The notes under the pieces are model-generated. The model was not told where the DNA came from. It worked only from the letters and a program-made list of their open reading frames with translations, and ran no database searches. 10,798 nt of DNA from Akkermansiaceae bacterium. GTDB lineage: Bacteria > Verrucomicrobiota > Verrucomicrobiia > Verrucomicrobiales > Akkermansiaceae. A program made the position numbers and the translations under genes. The stretch lies in assembly GCA_029288115.1 (NCBI GenBank), contig JARFPV010000158.1, positions 1-10,798 on the forward strand. The letters are read 5' to 3'. Every line of letters begins with the position of its first letter. Position 1 is the stretch's first letter. Shown here one piece after another: positions 5,731 to 10,798 of the stretch.

Positions 5731-8392
5731 GATGAGAAGCTTGATCGAGCGGTCCCAACAGGCTCGTCAGCACGTCGTCATCAAGCTTGAGCTGGTTCAG
5801 CGAGGCAGTCAGGATCGAGTCTGATATGTCACTCTTCCGTTCCTGCATCTGCTGGATGCGCTGTTCAACGGTGCCTTTGCAGATCAGTTTGTGAACGAAG
5901 ACCGGCTTGTCCTGGCCGATTCTGTAGGCACGGTCGGTGGCCTGGTTTTCTACGGCGGGGTTCCACCAGGGGTCGTAGTGAATGACGGTGTCGGCATTGG
6001 TCAGGGTGAGTCCGGTTCCGCCCGCCTTCAGTGAGATGAGAAAGACCTCGGCTTCGCCGGCTTGGAATTGCTCCACCATTTCCTGTCGGTTCTTGCTCGC
6101 CCCGGTGAGTTTGAGATAGGTTGTTTCCTTCTCTATCAAGTGTTCCTCGATGATATCCAGCATCGAGGTGAATTGCGAAAAGATGAGCACCTTTCTATTT
6201 TCCTGTTTGAGGGTTTCCAAAAGATCAGTCAGGTAATCAAACTTAGCTGTAGTGTGTGGTTTTGGATTTTGGATTTCGGATTTTGCATTTACCAGCGAAG
6301 CGTGGCAGCAGATCTGCCGGAGCTTGAGCAGGGCGTCGAGGAATACGATCTGTGCTTGCTGACCTGTCTTGGCGGCGAGGGCACGCCGGACGTGTTTATC
6401 CATGGTGGAGCGCACGGTCTCGTAGAGGTCTTTTTCATCTTCGCCGAGATCGATGAAGTGGGGGATTTCAGTTTTCGGTGGCAGTTCGGTCGCAACCTGG
6501 TCTTTGGTGCGGCGCAGGATGAGTGGCCCGACTTTGGCGGCAAGTGCGTCGGCGCGCTGCTGGTTTTTGTTTTTTTCAATCGGTGTGCGGAAAGTTTCCC
6601 GGAATGTCTCGGCATCGCCTAACAATCCCGGCATCAGGAAATCAAACAGGCTCCAGAGCTCGCCGAGGTGGTTTTCGATCGGTGTGCCTGATAGGCAGAT
6701 CCGGTGGCGGGCGTTGAGCTGTCTGACGGCGTGCGATACCTGCGCCGTCGGATTCTTGATATGCTGGGCCTCATCCAGAACTAACAGATGGAAGTCCTGA
6801 GCGGTGAAGTGCTCAAGATCCCGGTGCAGCAACGCGTAGGAGGTGAGGGCGATGTCAGATTCTGGTAGTTGATTGAATCGTTGGTGCCGATCATACCCTT
6901 GAAGGATGGTTACCTTTAATGATGGTGCAAATTGACGAGCTTCGCGTTGCCAGTTTTCCACCACGCTCGTAGGAGCGATCACCAGACAGGGAAGCGTGTT
7001 TCCATTTTCCTTCTCCGCCAGGATGTGGGTGAGTGTTTGCATGGTTTTTCCCAGCCCCATGTCATCGGCAAGGATGCCGTGCAGGTCGTTGTTAGAAAGG
7101 AACTGCATCCACTGGAACCCCTCGGACTGATATTCCCGTAACGTTGCCTTCAATCCCTTCGGGATTTCGGAATGTTGAGTTTTGAATGTTGAGTTTTGAG
7201 TGGCTAGGGTGGTGATTTCCTCCGGCTGATCTGGTGATTCAAGGTCGCTGGAGATGTTCTCGAGCATCTGTGCGGCCTCCACTTTGTGCATGCGGATGGG
7301 TTTGCCGGAGAATTGGTAGTCCATCAGCTCGCCGAGGTGGGTGAGGATGCGGCGGAAACGACCTAAGGGGAGAGTCAGGCCGCGGCCATCGGGGAGGAAA
7401 ATGAGGAATTCCTGTCCGTCAGGCATGCCCTTGGTGAGGTCGAGAAAATTGTAATCAACCAGAGTGGCAAGGATCGGTTGCAGGTCCATGTGTTCGCCAT
7501 CGACCTCAAACCCGGCCGAGAGTGAAAACCAACCTTTGCCTTCATCGATGATTTCGGTGCGGAATGTGGAGGCGTTGAAATGGAGTGGTTTATCGATGGT
7601 GTTGTGTCCGAAGGTGACTTGCCACCCTCTTTGTTCCAGTGCGGGTGTCGCTTCGTGCCGGAACCGCTGCCAGTAGAGAGATGGTTGCCATTCTTTTTTG
7701 TTAGGAGACCACAGAGTGCCTTGGGTAGGGTCGGTGCGCTGAAACGACCGCAACGAGTTTGGCGGTTCCTCTGCACCAGGGAGGAGGTCGAGCGCGTAGA
7801 GCGTGTTCAGTGCCGTCATTTCGGCGGCTCGGTCGCGAGGCTTTGTGATATTTCCCGAGGGGTCGAGTGGATGTTTGGTGCCGCCGTATGATGCAAATGC
7901 CGTGGCATAAAGGTCGGGAAGCCATTGGTAGCCGTCACCTGGCGGTCGGCGTTGTACATGCAGGTGGAATGTTACCTTGGTGTGTGCCTCGACAGATGGC
8001 TTGATTTTCTCCGTGAGTGTCTCGGTGGACGGGTCATCTGTTAGAACGCCGAATGCCGAATCCATACGGCCCGGTCGTGAGAGGTGCTCAATGGCTGCCG
8101 CGGCGTGTTCACAACACGTGCGTATCGGGCAAGTGCAGGTGGTGTCCAGTTGAACCGTGCCGTTCTCCTCCCAAAGAGCTATCGTTGCCTCGTGCTGGTG
8201 GCCTGATTTCTCTATGACCAGTGCAACAATTTCCACGTCTCCTGTGTCGAGCATTTCAGCCCGGCATTGGGTAACCTGACGCGCACGCGCGATCTTGCGC
8301 CCGGCAGCAGCAACGCCGGCGGAAAAGGTGCTTTTCCAGTCGTCCGACCCGAAGTAGGCACCCAGTCGCTCGATACTGAGGGGCTGACTCAC
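5726..8392 (-). CDS. SWIM-domain SNF2/HepA-family DEAD/DEAH helicase
   Basis: This 888-residue SF2 ATPase is of the bacterial SNF2 (HepA/RapA-like) type. These proteins use ATP to move along duplex DNA and remodel bound proteins or transcription complexes. The N-terminus has a SWIM zinc finger, C86-x-C88-x5-C94-x-H96, likely for DNA or protein binding. Residues about 135-400 form the variable region that precedes the motor in this group. The motor has motif I DDMGLGKT (443-450), motif II DEAQ (540-543), motif III LSGTPIENHLGELWSLFDF (567-585), and in the second lobe VLIFSQFTSMLDII (735-748), LKAGGTGLTLTNAD (788-801) and RAYRIGQ (821-827). All expected residues look intact. The start is GTG at 8390-8392; an in-frame TAA lies just upstream, which excludes a longer form. 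There is no Shine-Dalgarno. It starts 12 bases after the stop of the upstream membrane-protein gene and is probably translated from the same mRNA. Two heptameric repeats are inserted in frame, at residues about 398-408 and 702-712. Confidence 0.95.
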   Translation of the reverse strand: MSQPLSIERLGAYFGSDDWKSTFSAGVAAAGRKIARARQVTQCRAEMLDTGDVEIVALVIEKSGHQHEATIALWEENGTVQLDTTCTCPIRTCCEHAAAAIEHLSRPGRMDSAFGVLTDDPSTETLTEKIKPSVEAHTKVTFHLHVQRRPPGDGYQWLPDLYATAFASYGGTKHPLDPSGNITKPRDRAAEMTALNTLYALDLLPGAEEPPNSLRSFQRTDPTQGTLWSPNKKEWQPSLYWQRFRHEATPALEQRGWQVTFGHNTIDKPLHFNASTFRTEIIDEGKGWFSLSAGFEVDGEHMDLQPILATLVDYNFLDLTKGMPDGQEFLIFLPDGRGLTLPLGRFRRILTHLGELMDYQFSGKPIRMHKVEAAQMLENISSDLESPDQPEEITTLATQNSTFKTQHSEIPKGLKATLREYQSEGFQWMQFLSNNDLHGILADDMGLGKTMQTLTHILAEKENGNTLPCLVIAPTSVVENWQREARQFAPSLKVTILQGYDRHQRFNQLPESDIALTSYALLHRDLEHFTAQDFHLLVLDEAQHIKNPTAQVSHAVRQLNARHRICLSGTPIENHLGELWSLFDFLMPGLLGDAETFRETFRTPIEKNKNQQRADALAAKVGPLILRRTKDQVATELPPKTEIPHFIDLGEDEKDLYETVRSTMDKHVRRALAAKTGQQAQIVFLDALLKLRQICCHASLVNAKSEIQNPKPHTTAKFDYLTDLLETLKQENRKVLIFSQFTSMLDIIEEHLIEKETTYLKLTGASKNRQEMVEQFQAGEAEVFLISLKAGGTGLTLTNADTVIHYDPWWNPAVENQATDRAYRIGQDKPVFVHKLICKGTVEQRIQQMQERKSDISDSILTASLNQLKLDDDVLTSLLGPLDQASHR
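6260..6290 (-). repeat. Heptameric tandem repeat inside helicase gene
   Basis: Four 7-base units, TTTTGGA, TTTTGGA, TTTCGGA and TTTTGCA, are followed by TTT. Read on the coding strand they give AKSEIQNPKP, a hydrophilic stretch at about residues 703-712. It lies between CCHASLVN and the FDYLTDLLETL helix of the second motor lobe. Confidence 0.8.
7171..7198 (-). repeat. 14-base (2x7) tandem repeat inside helicase gene
   Basis: Two perfect copies of a 14-base unit (coding strand CAAAACTCAACATT) occur in tandem, each built of two related heptamers. They encode about QNSTFKTQHS at residues 399-408, in the linker just before the helicase motor (LKATLREYQSEGFQWM). Confidence 0.85.
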
Positions 8393-8404
8393 GTTGTCGT
8401 TATT

Positions 8405-8923
8405 TTATCGATCGTCTTTACGGCGACGGCTGCTCGGGATGGTTCGTTTGTCTCCGAGTTTGGGTTTGCCGAGTGGTGAGGCCTCGGTGGCATCCGTTTT
8501 GATCGGTTTTTTTACCAAGGGTGTCGAAGTTTTGGGTTTTTCTTTCGGTGTGGGTGACACGCCGTAGAATTTGCCGATATCGATCAGCGCGTTACGGGCT
8601 TCCATTTGACCTTCAGACTTGGCCTTTTCGTTAAGGATTTTTCCCAGCGTCATGTAGTAGGTTTTTTCATCGTAATGGGATGTAAGGTCCAGCTCGGAGA
8701 CGGGGGATAATTTCCACATGCGGTATGCCTTGTCGAATGCCTCGTCGTGGTGGCGCTTGGCCTGCTCGGAGAGGAAAATATTCGCGTCACTGCCGTAGTC
8801 GCGCGCATAGTTCTGAAAGCGTTCCAGTTCCTCGCTGCTTTTGCTGGCGCGGGTGAAGTATTTATTGGCAGACCATGCCCCAAGGGTGAGCAGGATGATG
8901 AAAATGATGATGGCTTTCTTCAT
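8405..8923 (-). CDS. Membrane-anchored hypothetical protein with basic tail
   Basis: This protein is not recognised by family. From the ATG at 8923 it has 172 residues: MKK, one hydrophobic span (about residues 4-19, AIIIFIILLTLGAW), a helical, charged middle (about 28-118, with ELERFQNYARDYG and FDKAYRMWKL), and a Pro/Lys/Arg-rich tail (about 122-172) ending SSRRRKDDR. The hydrophobic segment fits an uncleaved anchor or signal peptide with the bulk outside the cytoplasm. The frame is open to 8998, but the longer form would put 25 Pro-rich residues before an MKK-hydrophobic start, so 8923 is preferred. The bases before it (CACCATC) hold no Shine-Dalgarno. It is the first gene of a likely two-gene unit with the SNF2 helicase. 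That pairing gives no obvious function, since one product is membrane-bound and the other acts on DNA. Confidence 0.75.
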   Translation of the reverse strand: MKKAIIIFIILLTLGAWSANKYFTRASKSSEELERFQNYARDYGSDANIFLSEQAKRHHDEAFDKAYRMWKLSPVSELDLTSHYDEKTYYMTLGKILNEKAKSEGQMEARNALIDIGKFYGVSPTPKEKPKTSTPLVKKPIKTDATEASPLGKPKLGDKRTIPSSRRRKDDR

Positions 8924-9001
8924 GATGGTGGAGTCTGACACGATGGGTGGCAGAAGACAAGGGAGGGATGGTGGTGCACTGATGGGCGTAGTGATCACGA
9001 A

Positions 9002-9023
9002 AAACCCCGAATTAAACGGGTTT
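9002..9023. other. Hairpin in divergent spacer
   Basis: AAACCCCG (9002-9009) pairs with CGGGTTT (9017-9023) across a 7-base A+T loop with one bulged C. On the minus strand it is partly terminator-like, since the right arm ends in T5. It lies upstream of both divergent genes, so its role is unclear. Confidence 0.4.
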
Positions 9024-9031
9024 GTCGATAT

Positions 9032-9067
9032 TTAATCATTGCTGATTAAGTCAGTTTTTCGCATAAT
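9032..9067 (+). promoter_or_regulatory. Possible murG promoter with overlapping dyad operator
   Basis: A possible promoter consists of TTGCTG (9039-9044), a 17-base spacer and CATAAT (9062-9067), a good -10 with a weak -35. It would give a leader of about 50 bases before murG. The -35 box sits inside a perfect 7-bp inverted repeat, TTAATCA-TTGC-TGATTAA (9032-9049), as a repressor site would. No regulator is identified. Confidence 0.45.
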
Positions 9068-9126
9068 GGCGCGGCGAAGTTGCATTTTCGCAGAGTCGCG
9101 CTCACCCCAGTCCCTGCAACCACCCT

Positions 9127-10215
9127 ATGTCGAAAAAAATGAACGTCCTCATTGCCTGCGGAGGAACCGGCGGGCATTTGTTTCCGGGGATTGCTGTGGC
9201 GGAGGAGTTGGAGAAGCGAGGGCACAAGGTGCTGCTGCTCATTTCTGAAAAAAAGGTTGATGCCCAGGCGTCAAAGAAATACGGCGAGCTGGATTTTCTC
9301 ACCGTGCCAGCGATTGCCAAACCGCCGACGTTTTCACCCAAGATGGTGCCGTTTCTGTTCCGGTTATGGAAGACGATTAGCCAGTGTAAGAAAATCCTCC
9401 GGTCCCACGGGTGTGATGCTGTGCTGGGTATGGGAGGCTTTACCTCGATGCCGCCTGTGATGGCCGGTAGGAAGATGGGTTTGGCGACCTTTGTCCATGA
9501 CTCGAATGCGTTGCCTGGAAAAGCAAACCGCCTGACATCCCGTTGGTGTGATCAGGTGCTGGTCGGATTTGAGGCAGCGGTGTCCTATTTCAAGAATGCC
9601 AAAGTGGAAGTGACTGGCACCCCGGTGCGCCGTGAGCTTGCCACACTGCCCGACCGCGCAGCTGCCCGTGAAAAATATGGTCTGGCTCCGAACGGCGGCG
9701 CTGTCATGGTCATGGGTGGTAGCCAAGGGGCAAAAAATCTTAACACACTCGTGGTGGAGGCCGCCAAGGCCATGCCTGGTGTGCAGTTCCTCCATATTAC
9801 GGGATCGCTCGATCATGATCGAGTAGCGGAAATGGCGAGTGATCGTGACGGCTACCATGTGCTTGCCTTCTGTGATGACATGGCATCTGCCTACGCGGCT
9901 TGCGACGTGGCGGTTTGCCGGTCGGGCGCTTCCAGTATGACCGAGCTGTCATACGTCGGTATGCCATCGATCCTCGTGCCGTATCCCTACGCTGCAGATG
10001 ATCACCAGACGGCGAACGCGCAGGTGTTTGAACAAGCGGGCGCTGCTATCCTCCGGCAAGAATCAGAGCTCGATGCCGGCGAACTGGTTGCTGAGCTAAC
10101 TCGCATCCTCGATGATGACGTTCTCAGCGTTATGACAGAAAAAACAGAATCACTTGCCGTCAAGGATGCTGCGGCTAGGATTTGCGACGTCATCAGCGTC
10201 GGTGTCCTGACCTGA
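9127..10215 (+). CDS. murG: Lipid II synthase (UDP-GlcNAc transferase) MurG
   Basis: MurG transfers GlcNAc from UDP-GlcNAc to lipid I on the inner face of the cytoplasmic membrane, making lipid II for peptidoglycan. The 362 residues are of normal length for this GT28, GT-B-fold enzyme. The N-terminal glycine loop GGTGGHLFPG (12-21) and the second loop GMGGFTSMPP (101-110) contact the lipid-linked acceptor and phosphates. HDSNALPGKANR (124-135) corresponds to the HEQN segment of E. coli MurG. In the C-terminal lobe GGSQGA (197-202) and RSGASSMTE (265-273), followed by VPYPYAADDHQTANA, form the UDP-GlcNAc site with the conserved Glu. The ATG has no Shine-Dalgarno (CAACCACCCT precedes it). murC follows 29 bases downstream in the same direction, as in dcw-type cell-wall operons. 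Confidence 0.97.
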   Translation: MSKKMNVLIACGGTGGHLFPGIAVAEELEKRGHKVLLLISEKKVDAQASKKYGELDFLTVPAIAKPPTFSPKMVPFLFRLWKTISQCKKILRSHGCDAVLGMGGFTSMPPVMAGRKMGLATFVHDSNALPGKANRLTSRWCDQVLVGFEAAVSYFKNAKVEVTGTPVRRELATLPDRAAAREKYGLAPNGGAVMVMGGSQGAKNLNTLVVEAAKAMPGVQFLHITGSLDHDRVAEMASDRDGYHVLAFCDDMASAYAACDVAVCRSGASSMTELSYVGMPSILVPYPYAADDHQTANAQVFEQAGAAILRQESELDAGELVAELTRILDDDVLSVMTEKTESLAVKDAAARICDVISVGVLT

Positions 10216-10244
10216 AATTTCCAATTTAATTCTTCCTCCTAACC

Positions 10245-10798
10245 ATGCAAATCCAAGAACTCAGCCAGCGACTGACCGACCGGGAAAATCCGGTACGTGT
10301 CCACTTGATCGGCGTTGCTGGGTCAGGCATGAGTGGTTTGGCTCTTCTTTTGTTAGGTATGGGGCACAAGGTCAGCGGCTCGGATCGTGTGACTAGTGGT
10401 GAGACCGAGCGGATGCAGGGACTCGGGCTCCAGTTTTCCACGCCGCACCGCGCGGATGAAGTTCATGGTGCGGATGTTGTGGTTTTTTCCTCAGCTATCC
10501 GCGAAGACAACGAAGCCCGTGCAGAGGCGCGCGAGCAGGGGATCCCATGTATTCGGCGCGCCGAGTGCCTAGCTGCGATTTTGCACACGCGGGAAGGTGT
10601 CGTGATCTCCGGAACCCATGGAAAAACGACGACGTCCGCGATGTGCGCTCACGTGCTGCGGCGTTGTGGAATGATGCCGTGCCACTATGTTGGTGCGGAA
10701 ATTCCAGTGCTGGGAACAAATGCCCACTGGGAAGAAGATTGCAGCACGATGGTGGCTGAGGGCGACGAAAGTGACGGAACACTTGCGCTCTATCATCC
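10245..10798 (+). CDS. murC: UDP-N-acetylmuramate--L-alanine ligase MurC, 5' part
   Basis: MurC adds L-Ala to UDP-MurNAc using ATP, the first step of stem-peptide assembly in the cytoplasm. The window holds 184 codons and two bases, and the gene runs off the end. My translation shows the N-terminal Rossmann loop VHLIGVAGSGMSGLALLLL (about 19-37), the motif SSAIREDNEA, the ATP P-loop ISGTHGKTTTSAM (about 121-133) and AEGDESDG near the end. The last motif corresponds to the AEADESD magnesium and substrate segment of E. coli MurC and separates it from MurD/E/F. The related Mpl ligase is less likely, given GVAGSGM and the murG neighbour. The ATG at 10245 is preceded by TTCCTCCTAACC, with no Shine-Dalgarno. 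Whether the 3' part is fused to another domain, as in the MurC-Ddl of Chlamydia, cannot be seen. Confidence 0.95.
   Translation, partial: MQIQELSQRLTDRENPVRVHLIGVAGSGMSGLALLLLGMGHKVSGSDRVTSGETERMQGLGLQFSTPHRADEVHGADVVVFSSAIREDNEARAEAREQGIPCIRRAECLAAILHTREGVVISGTHGKTTTSAMCAHVLRRCGMMPCHYVGAEIPVLGTNAHWEEDCSTMVAEGDESDGTLALYH

Noticed and set aside
6062..6622. 186-residue open frame opposite the helicase gene
   Set aside because: It lies wholly within well-conserved helicase motor sequence and its heptad repeat gives a WILDFGF-type artefact peptide.
8924..8998. Longer N-terminus for the small membrane protein (start at 8998)
   Set aside because: It would place 25 Pro-rich residues before a normal MKK-hydrophobic start; 8923 fits better.
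9002..9023. Rho-independent terminator on the minus strand
   Set aside because: The stem has a bulge, the T run is partly within the stem, and it lies upstream of both divergent genes with no gene to end. It is listed only as a hairpin.
10245..10798. Mpl (murein peptide ligase) instead of MurC
   Set aside because: The GVAGSGM loop, AEGDESDG motif and position directly after murG favour MurC.

Overview
The window is most likely one end of a contig from a Verrucomicrobiota bacterium, probably a marine or polysaccharide-degrading member of class Verrucomicrobiae. This is inferred from the mix of a class II ketol-acid reductoisomerase, a GH110-type beta-helix glycosidase, a SWIM/SNF2 helicase, a MurC with a GVAGSGM nucleotide loop, and start codons that almost all lack a Shine-Dalgarno sequence. 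No rRNA or other decisive marker is present, so the assignment is provisional.

Layout. Bases 1-128 are not genomic. They hold unplaceable sequence, a T run, and the Illumina Nextera P5 adapter with a 10-base index and the Tn5 mosaic end. Genomic sequence starts at about 129. ilvC (178-1647, +) follows and ends at a strong terminator. Converging on it is a secreted GH110-like glycosidase (1741-3594, -). Next comes an A+T-rich orphan gene (3742-4314, +) whose predicted fold resembles a divergent GNAT. After it are an unrecognised gene (4329-4856, -), a 228-base A+T-rich divergent spacer, and a probable winged-helix DNA-binding protein (5085-5618, +). An inverted pair of GTAG-headed REP-like hairpins (5619-5730) fills the convergent gap and supplies the stop codon of the SWIM/SNF2 helicase (5726-8392, -). 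The helicase sits 12 bases behind a small membrane-anchored protein with a basic tail (8405-8923, -), and the two probably form an operon. A regulatory spacer with a perfect dyad over a possible promoter leads into murG (9127-10215, +) and the first 184 codons of murC (10245 to the window end, +), the start of a peptidoglycan-precursor operon.

Working together. MurG and MurC act in peptidoglycan synthesis: MurC adds L-Ala to UDP-MurNAc, and MurG makes lipid II. IlvC serves branched-chain amino-acid synthesis. The GH110-like enzyme probably trims alpha-1,3-linked galactose outside the cytoplasm. The other genes are not functionally linked in any way the sequence shows.

The most interesting signals are not classical genes. 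They are the REPIN-like element, two in-frame insertions of 7-base-periodic repeats inside the helicase gene, the shared purine-poor, C-rich leaders before start codons, and the adapter artefact that creates a false N-terminal extension on ilvC. I found no convincing new multi-gene system.
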